Shown: piece by piece, positions 32,893 through 44,973 of the stretch
Layout of the letters: each line of letters starts with the position of its first letter
Position numbering within the stretch: the stretch's first letter is position 1
NCBI GenBank assembly: GCA_032718865.1
Contig: JALUTQ010000007.1
Location: 620,001-684,000 of the forward strand
DNA length: 64,000 nucleotides
Direction of reading: 5' to 3'
Origin: Tilletia caries
Taxonomy: Eukaryota; Basidiomycota; Exobasidiomycetes; Tilletiales; Tilletiaceae
Made by a program: the position numbers and the translations under genes
The notes under the pieces: generated by a model
What the model was told of the DNA's origin: nothing
The model's database searches: none
Seen by the model: the letters and a program-made list of their open reading frames with translations, nothing else

Positions 32893-32921
32893 AGCTGGAC
32901 GCTGGACGCTGGACGCTGGAC
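32893..32921 (+). repeat. CTGGACG x4 tandem repeat
   Basis: Four back-to-back copies of the 7-mer CTGGACG, non-coding. Confidence 0.8.
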
Positions 32922-33036
32922 GAGCAAGGGCAAACCTTGGAGTCTGTATAAGCAATCCAATTCTTGCCCCCTCCTCCTGTCTCTCTTCCACACCACCTTC
33001 GACCTCGCACTCACTCCCAAACTGACCGCTTCGACG

Positions 33037-33037
33037 A

Positions 33038-33068
<31 letters not shown>

Positions 33069-33070
33069 GG
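33037..33070 (+). repeat. GACAGC hexamer repeat
   Basis: About five tandem GACAGC units in the upstream region of the large plus-strand gene. Confidence 0.8.
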
Positions 33071-33687
33071 ACAGCAGCGCGCGCGTGGTGGAGAGCGAGA
33101 CCACCGTTTCATGATTTTCACGCTCACGTCCTCACTCACACTCCTCTTGAAACTGATTGATTGAATTCATCTGCCAAGTGGAAATTCATTCAATTGCATC
33201 GTCTTCGCGCCTTCCCCTCTTCCTGTCGTTCGCCTCAGTCCTCACTCCTCACCCGCCTCACCGCCGCCTCACCATCTCCTCACTCACTCATCATCAGTCC
33301 TCGCTTCTCAGCTGCTGATTCTTCTCGATACCGAAGCTTCCGTCGCCGGCCTCGACGGGCTCCTCTCAGCTCTTTCTCCTGACCCGCTTCTCATCCCATT
33401 CATTCGGTAAGTTGTACCTCGGCCGTCGCTGCCCAGTCCCCGTACACCGGTATCTTGTGCCTGACTCTCTCTCTCTCTCTCTCTCCTCTCTACCCAGCTT
33501 CTTGCTGCAAGTCCGCGCGACACATCCCCTAACAAAACACGAACAAAAGCCTACATCCCCGTCTGTCGGAAACATCATACCCCAACCTTCTCAGCCCCAA
33601 TCTAGACATCCCAGACCCACACCTCCCCAGTGTCTGTCTGGCCGCGATCTCACAAACCCCGACCTCGTGCGAAAATACCACGCGAGG

Positions 33688-36600
33688 ATGCTCATGGCTT
33701 CCCACATCGGCGACAGCCCCGCAAGGCGGGAGAGTACCTTCGACTCCGCCTTCCCCTCCTCCTCAGCACCGTCACCCTCTCCCTATCCGACCGCAGGCGG
33801 CAGGCAAGCCAGCGCAGGAACTCTCGTACAACCGGGCTCGTCAAGCGCAGGCGCTGGGCTCAGTCCGCACTCCTACGGATCTCTACCTCGCTCCGCTGCA
33901 CCACCACAGGCATCCCACCCACCCGCTGCGCCCTCTTACTTCTACCGCTCCCATTCTGGTGTGCCCAATCGCTCACAAGACTCCGACGACTCCGCCTCAC
34001 AGCGTACGTCGGAACGTGCACCCCATCGAGCGGGCTCCCTCTCCGGTCTCCGCTTCATCTCTATCACCAAGGGTCCGCGTGCACTCAAGCGCCTGGCCTC
34101 GGCTGGTGCGGCGGCAGGTGCTGTCAAAGAGCCGTCGGCGTACGACCGGCAGATCTCTCCCAGCCTCGCCAACGAAGACTTCGAAAGCTCCAATGGACAC
34201 GGTAGCGTTGCCTCCAGCGCATATCACTCCGCTTTCAATGAGCAACGCGAAGACCTCCAGCAGGAGAATCGACAGCGGCCGAAACCCACAGGCTTCAATA
34301 AAGCGATGAACATGTTTCGCTTTGGCTCCGGCTCCTCCTCATCCGCCAAGTCGCACACTCTCGACGGCACCACAGTCAGAAGCGAGAACAGCTCGGATCA
34401 GAAGTCGGCTCCTCTCACAGCCACGTCCTCGGTCGAACAACTTGCCCTCTTGGCTCAAGGTCCCGTAGGCAGCAGTCCAAGCACCAGCTTGAGAAAAAAA
34501 GCGAGTCTCACCCTCCGAAGAAGGGCGCCCTCATTATCGTCCTTCGCCTTCCCAGATGCGACCTCCCCCTCCGCCTCGTCTGCACCCATGGCCTACTTCC
34601 ACAGCTCAGCAAGCAGCGACACCGGTCACTCCCGTTCGATCCACCACACCATGGCTAGCGCAGGCGCTTCCCATTCCGCCGACGGAGGTCTTCAGACGGA
34701 CCGAGCGCCCTGCGGCGAGAGTCGGCGGCCGGACGGCGAGCGGAAACATTATCCGCCTCCTAGTGCGAGTACGGGCTCGGCGGCCGCTTTCTACCGCAGT
34801 CGACCTGGCTTTGGGTCGGTACGGAGGAAGCCTGTGCCCGGCGGGTCGACGGATTCAGTTGATTCAAGCATGCTCCTCCAGCCTTCTTCCTTCAGCTCGC
34901 CATCTCGGATTAGACTGCAACAAGAAGCGTCCGCCGCGGCGGGGGCGGGGGCGGGGGCAGGGGCAGGAGAGAGCGCGCAATCCTCGGACCCGTACCAGAC
35001 TCCCCTGGGCGCGATCTCCGGGTATGAGTCCACTGCCGATACGACGTACAACCGGCCCTCGCAATTCTCCAGCAGGGCCTCCTCTCCCGTCCGAGCTGAC
35101 CGGTCGTCAGAAACAGACGACGGCGTATCCTCCGGATCGAAGACGATGTCCCGGATACGGAAGCTGTCGTTTCGAAGGGGGAAGAAGTCTCCCAAGGCTC
35201 TGCCGTCGGACCATTCGGCGGCGGCGGCGATGCCAGGGAACGGGAGTGTCAGCCCGAAGAACAATATCTCGTCGTTAGATGGGCGTACGGGTAGTGCCCT
35301 GTCGACGGGCAGTGAGTTCGCGTCGCCGGTCTCGTTGCTGAGTCCGACGACGGAGCGGGACGTGCATTCGCCGACTTCGCCCAGTATGCGATCTATCTTG
35401 ATCAAAGGCCCTCCTGCTCCTGCTCCTGAGGACGGGCCCACCCCTCGTTCTGCGTCGGCTTTCTCCGGCCTGGTCAGAGTGACGTCGTTGCGCAAGCGGA
35501 CGAGGGACCAATCGTCCCCTGACGTGTCCACTCCTATGGGAACTACCCAGCGCTCCACCTCACCACAAGCGACGTTCCAGTCCGTGGAGAACGACGTCCC
35601 GAACACCCCCGCGATCGACTCTCAAGTCGAGTCAGCAGCGAACCAGAACCATCACCAGGCAGCTACGTTCGCTGCGGGCCCGATCGGGGATGGCAAACTT
35701 GCGGGCCGGAAACGGAACGGATCGGTCGGAGGAGGCTTCTTATCCCGGTCCAACTCGTTCCTGACCAAAGCCTCTGCCTCCACCTTCGGCGTCGGCGGCT
35801 CGCGCAAGGCCAAAGGCCGGCACGCGGGCTCAGCGCCGAAGTTAAGCATCAGTGGACCCGTCCATCTCGGTGTGGATGGGGAGGAGTCCGGCGGTGGGCT
35901 CGGTGGAGGGGCCACTGTTATCACGGGGGGGGCCGCCGAGGCGTTTGCGATGCTCGCGGCGAAGAGCTCGAATCCGGGGGCTGTGTATGTCAGGTCGGCC
36001 ACGACGCCGGTTCCGGGGAGTGGTGGTGGTGGTGGTGGTGGTGGGGCGGCATCCCGGCCTGTCTCGCCGGCCTTGGTGGCGCCTCATTCGGCGCCGGTCT
36101 CGATATTGAAGAAACTTGCTCTGGACAACGGGGGCCCGTTGACGTCGGTGTTGGGGTCTGAGAGTGGGCCGCCTGGTAACGCGGACAGGGGCAAGACGTC
36201 GTCCCCGAGCATTCATCACAGCCCGGTGAACGCCACGAAGCCGCTCTCCGGCGCACCCCGGAAATCATCGACTTCCATCCGGAGCCCGACACCGCTGGCT
36301 GCACCGCCGTCGGACGTGATCCTACCCTCTGAGATGAAACATGCTGGAGAGGACTACGCTGCGGGTATCACGAACGCGAAACAACAAACGAGCCATGCGC
36401 ACCCACAGGTGAAGATGTTCATCAAAGCCGAGCTGGCACAACGACTTGATCAGGTCCTTCAGCACCCCGAGGCACCGACGCGCAAGTTGGCGCATAACCA
36501 TTCTCACAGTCGGACATTGACGCCGCATGGGATTCAAGTTGCTGCGAGTATGCTTCCGCCGGACCTTATCGTTGGTGCGGGTACGTCAGGCGCGGCGGTG

Positions 36601-39600
36601 GTGTCGTCGGCTGCGCATGTTAAGGGCAAGCTGAGTCGGGGGTCGATCGACGTCATCCCTCCCAGCGGCGGCATTGCTGCTGCCGCCGTTGACGCGCCCA
36701 TCGTGACCATCGGACCCACGCACCCCTCAGGCGGACCCCGAGCCCATCGAAAACGGCACTCCATCGACGCCACGTCCTCCTCCCATTCCACCTCCAACTA
36801 CAACTCCAACTTCCTGACGAACATGGGCAACCCGTCCCTTTACGGACTCGGGCTCGACTCGACGTATACGTACGATCGAGAGTCGCCTGTGGGGACGTTG
36901 GATAGTAATCTGCAGGTGGTGCAGCGGAAGGCACCGCCGAACGACGTGCCTCAGTCGCCCGGTGAATCTCCAGCGATCTCGTCGGGCTCGCCTACGATGC
37001 CCGGTGAGGTGCCCGCAGCCTCGAGCTCGGTACCGGCAGCGGGCCGGAACTTGTCATCACCATTACCATCATCATCCTCGCGACCCCAAGCTCGACCGGC
37101 ACGTAGCCAGGCCCGGGTGCGGACGGTCTCGCTGGCCAGCCTGCTCGGGTTGGGAATCCCCGATTCGTCCACTTTTGACTTTGAGATGACGGTGAACAAC
37201 AGCACGGTGGATCATGGGATTACTGGTTTGAGTGGGCCGAGTTTGTCGGATGTACGGCATGCGGGCGCGTCGACTTTTGACTCGGGGATGACGAAGGGAG
37301 CTCGGGATGAGGATGGGGATGGTGGGATTAGTGGATTGGGTGGGCAAACTCTGTCTGAGGGCTCGCATGTCGGTATGTCTACTTTTGACTCGACAGCGAC
37401 GAGGAGAGTTGTTGAAGGTGGTCCCGGTGACGACAATGGACGTCCCGCTCTCACTGGCCAAGGTTCGTCGGAGGGGCACGCGCCCTACGTCCAGCGTGTC
37501 TTCGATTGGAACAACGGCAGCGTTTCGGACGTGTTGGACTTCGCTGCTGGTGATGTGTCGAGGGACGCCGGTGGGCCCGAGCTCGACTTTTTGCACAGCC
37601 ATGACTCCCGCCGGGCGAGCGCTCACGAGGCCAATGGGCTTGGGGACGACTTCTTGAATAGTTATGACTCCAGGCGTTCGGATGTGCACCAGAGGAACGA
37701 CGATTTCCTGCAAAGTCAGGACCCCCGGCGGACGATGACCAGGACCCAGGGCAGCCACGGCCATGGAGAAGATGACTTTTTGCAGAGCTATGATCCCCGG
37801 CGTGTTAGTGCGCACGAGAGGAATGGGCTTGGAGACGACTTCTTGCAGAGCCACGATTCCCGGCGGGTGAGCGTACATGAGGAGGTCGGTGCTCATGGTA
37901 CCGCGATGCACTTGCTCAGCCCTAGTATCGGTGCACCCTCGCGGACGATCTCGTACGCCACGTCCGGCCATGAGGCGAGCATGGGTCATCATTCGCATCC
38001 TCACGTATCGTCACCGCCGTTTCCGCTCCCGCAGTCGAACCGCGCTTGGGGCGAGAGTGGTGGTGGTGCGAGGCGAGGCAGTATTGGCGCATCGCAGCCT
38101 GCTAGGTCACCTGCGATGACGGACGGGGACGCGTTTGAGCGCTCGGCGGAGGACGACGTTGTGGCTGAGCTCCCGCCGACAACGAGTCACATGGGAACGG
38201 CCAGTGCTCGAGGAAGTGTCCAGAGTCAAGGTGCAGGTGCCGGTGCCGGTGCCGGCCCGAGTCGGCATGGGAGCGGCATATATACTCCTTCCGAAGTCGA
38301 CACGGACGCGGACAGCCTGATGGATGCCGAGGTGGTCATGGCCAGTCGGATCGAACTTCAGCGCGGCGGACTAGGGAGCGGACGGAACGAAGGACATCCC
38401 GCGTCGTTGTCGTCGTCAGCGCACCTGGACGTGGGCCATCCTCATGATGCATCGGAGCGGCCGGTGTCGATGGATGCCCGACAGCGCAAGATGCTTGAGC
38501 AGGAGATGGAGCGGGAGGCGTCGCGAGAGTCGGCGAAGCTTGTTGGTGGTGGACAGACGCTGCGACCGCTTGTGGTGGAGGATGGACACTTGCGATACTC
38601 GCGCCAGGCTGAGATCGTCTCTGGGTCGGATATCGAGCGCAGCGATGCTTCGGGTTTTCATGGCGACGAACCCGTACCCGTTGAAGGTGAGTGTTTTCTC
38701 AGCACGCTGAAGATTTGATCATGGCCTGTTATTTACCAAGACTCTTCACCCCTTTAGCTCGCCACGGTTCCGACGCAGATTTGCCCCAATCCTCGCTGCC
38801 AAATGCCGAGAATGATGCCACAGCTGAGCGATCTCCATCAATGCAAACAGGGGCCGAAAGCACAATCAGGAGCACAAGCGCCCGCCGACGTGCTCGTAAG
38901 CTCAGCTACGCGACCGCTGAGGAGGCCATCGCGGCCCGTCGACAAGAACAAGCGGAGCGCGAGGAGAGGATGCGTGCTCGCGAGGCGAAGCGTCAGGCGG
39001 ATCGGCAGGCGCGATATGCGAATAAGAAGAAGACGGATCCGCTACTTGCGGCTCGGTTGGCGCTCTTTGGTCTTCAAGCCCCTGAGGCTGGATCGGGTGG
39101 TTCCGAGCAGCAGCACCAACGAACAGGCTCGTCGGAGCGCTCGGGTACTCCTCGTTCAGTGGAACTGGCGAGGGCTGAGTATCAGGGTGCTGAGCACTCG
39201 TCGTCCGGCGGTGGGGAGGGTCCGCTGCTTCGGTTTTCGGATTTGGTGGATATGGACGACGATCAGCTCGATGTGCCTTGCGAGTCTACGGGTCGGGACG
39301 ATACGCGGTCGATGCTGGTCCAGCAAGGCCCGCACATCTTGGATCAGCGGGTCTCCATGCCCGGACCGGATGTATGGCCCGGAATGGGAGGAGGAGCTAC
39401 CTACGGCGATTCTCAGGAGGATGTGAATGGTCCGCTCACGGACTTTGGAGGGATCAGTGTTCAGACGGATTGGCATAGTGCGCAGTCGCATCATCATCGA
39501 CGGGCGTCTTCTACGCAGCGGATGGTAGCGGCGTCGCCCGTGTCGCCGTCGTTCCCGGCTGAGGCGTACCGGTCCAGCCCGGCGTCGCCGCAAGTTCCCA

Positions 39601-39605
39601 AATAG
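33688..39605 (+). CDS. Large disordered Ser-rich protein with tandem repeats (1948 aa)
   Basis: Exons 33688-38686 and 38758-39605 (GTGAGT/TTTAG intron) join in frame. The start is the first in-frame ATG (33688), and a second follows two codons later; the frame is open further upstream but has no ATG. Most of the protein is Ser/Gly/Pro-rich with many RRxS-like sites. Two repeat blocks stand out: three copies of a ~40-aa unit containing STFD(S/F)..T..GI(S/T)GL (about 37165-37400), and five copies of a ~20-aa unit (D)DFLxSxDPRRxSxHE (about 37585-37885). Near the C-terminus a charged helix (EEAIAARRQEQAEREERMRA) could form a coiled coil before KTDPLLAARLALFG. No catalytic domain and no family recognised. 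A scaffold or kinase-regulated cortical protein is conceivable but speculative. Confidence 0.75.
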
Positions 39606-41024
39606 GTGACGACAATATCACAGCACGGCTGAACAAGGCTGAAGCCAGAGGCCTGGCGAACCCTTGGGCTATACTATCCAAGCTCCTCTTTCCACCACGC
39701 TTGCGTCCATCCAATACCCCTTCTTGGCCTCCACAACAACCCATCCCGCAGCACAACACATCATCTACACACTCCTTTCGTTTTCGGTTCCCTCTCTTAA
39801 TTATTTCTTGCAAGATGCCTTTTGGCCCATCTTCCCTCTCCTTTTACCATCTTCCCTCCTGCCAGCTTTTCGTGGGGGCACTCTACTACATAGTACATAG
39901 TCAGTGCTACATACTACTTCCCCAGCCCTGCTACCCGCACAGATGATGCCTTACTTCCCGTTTGACCTGATTCTTTGCGTGGTGCCCATTGACACACGGC
40001 CGACTGGGCTGTCCTGACTGTCAGCGGACGACATGCGGACCGGCATAGGCGGACCTATCTATCCTTCACACTCATCTCACCATGATGAACGCGGAGGCAG
40101 CGTGAGCGAGGGCCGAGGATCGAGTTGCTCGAGTTGAGCGTCGAGTTGCTCGAGTTATGTACCAGCGCTAGCCTGAGTGCTCTCTCGCTGTAAGAGCATC
40201 GTGCCGCCGGGAACATGAAACAAAGATCGGCATTCCCGAACGCTCGAACCCTTCCATGACTTGCTTCCGAAAGAGCGGGGCCGAGGTCAGGGTGAGTCGT
40301 GACCGGTGAGTGGCCCACCGACTTTGCTGAAGTTGAACAAGTCACGAGAGTCCGAGCATAGCGGACGGGAAGGGCGAGGTAAGTAGAAGAAGGGATCCAT
40401 TCGTTGATGCCAAGGACCGCCGACTGAGGCGCTGAGGAGCTGGCTGAGCGCACGCGGAGTTGGGGCAGGCCCAGCATTTCTTCGGGAGCGGTGCGCGGAT
40501 AAAATTAATGTTTGCTCATCTCACCTCGACTCCGAATGTCGCAACGAACGGGCTGCGTGGGAGGTGCATGTTCGAACCACGCGGAGAGGCGGAGAGGTCC
40601 GATGAAGGTGCTCGGACGAAGCGGCGCTTCAGGTTCTTGTTGGTGATCGGTTGCTGTGTGTGTGGTCCAGACTCTAGGACGCATTCCTCGTGCAGTCAAG
40701 TCTCCACACTACGCTCGGAATTCAGACGCTGCTGCTGTGGGCATGCCGCACATCCACCCCAAGGACAGATACACGCAAACAGGGCTTCCGCTGGCGAGCT
40801 GGGATCCTGGTGCGGACTGCAGTGGGAGCCAGGACTGCACAGGCCAACAGGTCGAGGTGACGGATGGCAAGGCAACGTCCAGTTGAGGCGTTCAGATGGG
40901 CCTCGGAACGAGTGTGATATTTGTGTGTGTGTGTTAGCGCTAAGTGCTAACCACCGCCAGAGTCCCGACATATTTTCTCGTTGGCCATCTCCTTTCTGAC
41001 CATCAACTCCGCCGCTATCGTCTC

Positions 41025-41071
<47 letters not shown>

Positions 41072-41282
41072 GCTGTTCCTGCTGACCCTCGTCCAGTCGC
41101 CCCCCACTCTCTTTTAAATCTTAGCCCTCGCCAGGCTATACTAGTACAACGTCTCGCGCCTCTCCTCAACTTTCCCCACCTACCCCTATTACCCCTCCCT
41201 CTCACTTTCCCTCCCACTCTCGCAATCCAGGAATCGATTCCCTTCCCCTCCAACAAACCAGGACCTTTCGTCGCTCCTCAAC
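39606..41282. other. Intergenic: 3' region and GH5 promoter
   Basis: 1.68 kb with no recognised gene. AT-richer 3' flank to about 39950; a duplicated CGAGTTGCTCGAGTT word near 40113-40155; a GT run near 40920; and pyrimidine-rich leader before the GH5 ATG. Confidence 0.4.
41021..41069 (+). repeat. CT dinucleotide repeat upstream of GH5 gene
   Basis: Nearly pure (CT)n of about 49 bp with one CCC interruption, about 215 bp before the start codon. CT-rich tracts are common in fungal promoters and leaders. Confidence 0.85.
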
Positions 41283-43730
41283 ATGGACTACCCTCCTTAT
41301 AACCAACAACAACAACAAGGGCAACCGCAGATGGAACAGTACTATCAGCAGCATCACGGGCACGAGCAAGGAAGCAGCAGCAATGGCTTTTATACCCAGC
41401 CCTTGGCCTACAGATCAAGCGGCTATCTCGCACAACCAGATGGCTCATCCGTCAAGTCTACCTCCGACTTCTACTCGCCCTCAGGATCACCCCGGCCGAG
41501 CGTGAATCAGTCCAGGGAGAACCAAAACGACCCTTACGCTTCCACTCATGCCGGCGCACACAGCTCGTACGGCGCCTTGCAGCACGACTTGGAAGGTGCA
41601 AGGGGAGGAGGCGGCGAAGCGAGCACCATTGGCGGAGGAGATGGTGCCGGCCGATCCAGCACAGCCAGTCTCATCAGTGACAGGAACGGCGGCTCCTCGG
41701 CATATCGAGGCCCGCAGCCTGCCCAGGGGTCCGCTCTACGCAACGCCTTCCCCATGACGGCCGAAGACGCACAGCCAAACGTCGCTTCAGGAAGAATTGA
41801 AGCGCCAGTTGCTGTCCCCTACCGGCCCGTGCTCAAGGGCGGGATCTCAGAGAAGAAGTCGTTCCAGCAACGGAACCCGTGGTTCATCCGGTTTTCGATC
41901 ATCTTCATGCTCTGCGCCATTGCGGGAGGTGTCTTCGCCCTGGTCAAGATCTTGCAAAGACAATCGGACAAGTCGGGCGGCTGGGTTCCCGGCCCCGGCG
42001 GATCGTCAGTGTCTACGTACTTTAAGCTGCCGGCGTGGAACTGGACAGATCCTACTTCGAAAGCGTTCGGCGTGAACCTGGGTAACTTTTTGGTGCTAGA
42101 GCGCTGGCTGGACGAGGATACGTTCATGTGAGTCGATGCTTGAACAGCGCTTGGCGTCATGCAAGGAATGTCACTGATCTCTTGGTTCCTTCACATACCG
42201 CTGTCCAGTTCAATGTGCGGCGCAGACGCATTTGACGAGTACCACTGCACGAAGACGTTGGGAGCCACCGCTTCTGTGACCGCCCTACAGAATCACTACA
42301 ACACCTTCCTCGCCGAGACCGACATCAATGCCATGCAGGCGGTGGGCGTCAATCTGGTCCGGATCACCTTAGGGTACTGGGCTCTTATCCCTCTTCAAAA
42401 CGAGCCATACGTCGATGCGGGACAAATGGACCAGCTCAAGAAGGTCTTGGGCTGGTTGAACACACGCAAAATGCGAGCCGTCATCTCTCTTCATGGGGTG
42501 AGTTTTCTTCTGTTACCCTTCATCGCTTTTTGGCAGCCAAGTACCGGACAGCAGTGCTGACTACAGCATCCATACACCTGTCTCACCCCACCCAGCTTCC
42601 CGGCTCGCAATCTGGCGATCAGTCTACTGGTCAATTCCGCAAGAAGGACCGCGGCTCGAACTGGTTCACAGCCGAGAACCAGCAACGATCCATTGCGACC
42701 ATCCAAGCCTTGGTCGACTGGAAGAATGCCCTCGGCCCGGAGCTGTCCTCCACCATCTCTGCAATCCTGCCGGTAAATGAGCCCGACCAGAGGCACGGTG
42801 ACGACGGCACCTTTGCACAGACACTCCAGGACTTCTACACCCAGTCATACGCCATCCTCTCCCAGAACAACGTCGTCATGGCTATCCACTCCGGCCAGGG
42901 TAACAGCAGCTACCCGCAAGCGTGGTACAACTGGCTCGCCGACAAGGACCCGAGCACGATCCTGTGGGAGGCCCACCCGTACCCCGGATGGTTCCCTTCG
43001 CAGAGTTCCAAGCACCATATCTACAAGAAGATCTGCGAGGTGGTGAACTTGTCGACCAAGTTGCCTCCGAATGTACCCGTCTTTGTGGGCGAGTTTAGTG
43101 TCTTGAGCGGGGTGCAGGAGGATGGGTGGGTGGATACGTATTGGCAGACACAGCTCGCTGCGTACTCGCAGTCTGCGGGCAGTGCCTTCTGGTGAGTTGT
43201 CTCTTGAAGCAACAAGCTGGTTCCTGAATTGGGACGATCTCTGACCTCTCTCTCTCTCTCTCTCTTCCAATCCACCACCCTCTTCCGCACACTCTAGGAC
43301 CTGGAACGCAAAGAGCTCGTAAGTTCTGACAGGCTCGCCTTTGCAATTCAGAATCAATCAAAGTCACATCAAAGACTGATCCCACCTTCTCCTCTCTTCT
43401 AAACAATCCACCAGATCGAACCCGGTCGTCGCGCTCAACAGCACCGAAATGGCAAACTACAACTTCCAAGGCCTCGTCGACCAAAGCATCATCCACACCC
43501 CACCCCGAGGCCGGACCATCTCCGGATACCTCTCCACGCTCGAGAACAACGCCTGCCAGCTCGCTGCGTCTACCGCTGCCGATGCGGGGAGTGGGAGTGC
43601 AGATGGGAGTGGGAGTGGGAGTGATGTTGATGATGATGCGGGTAACCCTAAGACGGCGCAGGATCGGCGGCGGCGGGGCGAGACGCGGCTGGACTTCGTA
43701 TCCTCGGGTTCGCTGCGTCGGAGAAGCTGA
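41283..43730 (+). CDS. Membrane-anchored GH5 exo-beta-1,3-glucanase
   Basis: Glycoside hydrolase family 5 (exo-1,3-beta-glucanase type) acting on cell-wall beta-glucan. Exons 41283-42127, 42209-42497, 42596-43191, 43298-43318 and 43415-43730 give 688 aa. It has a cytosolic Gln/Ser/Gly-rich N-terminus, one membrane anchor near residues 201-224 (FSIIFMLCAIAGGVFALVKI; type II topology), then the catalytic domain. That domain carries GVNLGNFLVLERW, the acid/base Glu in PVNEPDQ (about 439) and the nucleophile Glu in VFVGEFSV (about 544). TWNAKSS is supplied by a 21-nt exon; WTW.(K/S) is the conserved GH5 end motif. The C-terminus adds an acidic and then Arg-rich extension that is unusual for the family. 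Confidence 0.9.
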
Positions 43731-44973
43731 GGAGGGGGTACAACCCACGCGCCACGACTCTCCCCTTGAACACGGCTTCTTCAATCCGACTCTGGACAAC
43801 GGAAGTGATTTCTTCTTTCTCCAAAACGTCTTCCATACGCCTTCGACACCAGGGCCCGGCTATAGCACGGCGGACATCAAAATCCCTGATTATCCTTTAC
43901 ACTACTCTTTCGGCATTCCCATTCATTCCATCTAGACACACCCGCGCTGGACGAGTCAACGCACGACTCACGCGGCGGCACGACGCTCCTTTTAAACCTG
44001 GTCGATCCCTCCTCCCCATTCCAACCTCCCCTCTCCTGCTGTGGAATCTGCTCAAATCGTCACCGATCTTTCTGTTTCAAACCCTGCCCCCTATGGATGA
44101 TGGGACGACGACCTTGGTTCTTCTCCCCGTCCTCGTCCCGACATCCTTAACCCTTCATTGCTGCTTTATGTATTGCACCGCGAATCACACCCTGCAGGAG
44201 CTTTGCCCAATCCATGTCGGGCCTACGGCAGAAGGAAGGTAGCAGGGAGCCTGAGAATGGAAGATCTGTGAGTGTGGATGCTGAGAGTGCCTGAGGAAAC
44301 AGAAGTAGGAGATGAAAGAGGTGCGATGAGCGAGGAATCTTGGACGACCGATGAACGATGAACTTCTGTAAATGTAGGAAGAATGTCAGAGGAATTTGCG
44401 AAGAGCAATGAGGAAACGGATGAATGGCAGTCAGTAGATCTGGTGGAGGGACTGCAGAAAGTCGGACAGCTTCTTATTCGCCAGTGCCCTTCGTCTTCAT
44501 CCTTCGCTCAAAACTGCCAGGCGCACAAGACCTGACCGGTTCCTGCTGGAGTGTGCATTCATTACACAACGTCTTGTATGAAGGTATCCATCGCCAGAGG
44601 ACACCTTCGAGTCTTTGAGATTTGAGGAGGGGAAAAAGGGTACACCCACATTAGATCAGAAAGTCAATCCCAACCGGTGCATATCGACATTGCGCCTGTG
44701 TTGCTGAGGAGTGAGGAGGCGGCTCCGACTTGATGATGGTCGGGGTGATCGTGCCCGAACTGGCGCTGAAGGGCAGTCTTGCCGCGAAGGTAGCCGGAAA
44801 TGATGGCTCGAGGGTTGATCGTCCCCGTCGCCAATACCGTCGGGCTTCTCGGCGCTCAGCCTCGTAGTCGAGCTTGAAGCATCATTCTGATGGCATCCTC
44901 CTTGTCGAAGTGCTTGCCATCTCATGGTCATGTCCACGCCATCCAGCTCGGCCGGACCGCCCTGGCCCCTGTC
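43731..44973. other. 3' flank of GH5 gene
   Basis: No recognised gene. AT-richer sequence to about 44650. A minus-strand open stretch from 44656 to about 44937 has no family signal and is probably chance. Confidence 0.4.

Larger units (their letters stand above)
32138..33687. other. Breakpoint spacer and 5' region of the 1948-aa gene
   Basis: No gene recognised. Contains AACCCCTAACCC (32139-32150) at the UGDH breakpoint, a C13 run (32383-32395) and two short tandem repeats listed separately. A long TCTC run lies near 33467. A GTAAGT at 33407 and a CTGCAAG near 33510 could bound a 5' UTR intron. Confidence 0.4.

Noticed and set aside
44656..44937. Minus-strand frame after the stop at 44974
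   Set aside because: Lies beyond the terminating codon of the only consistent exon chain and has no family signal.
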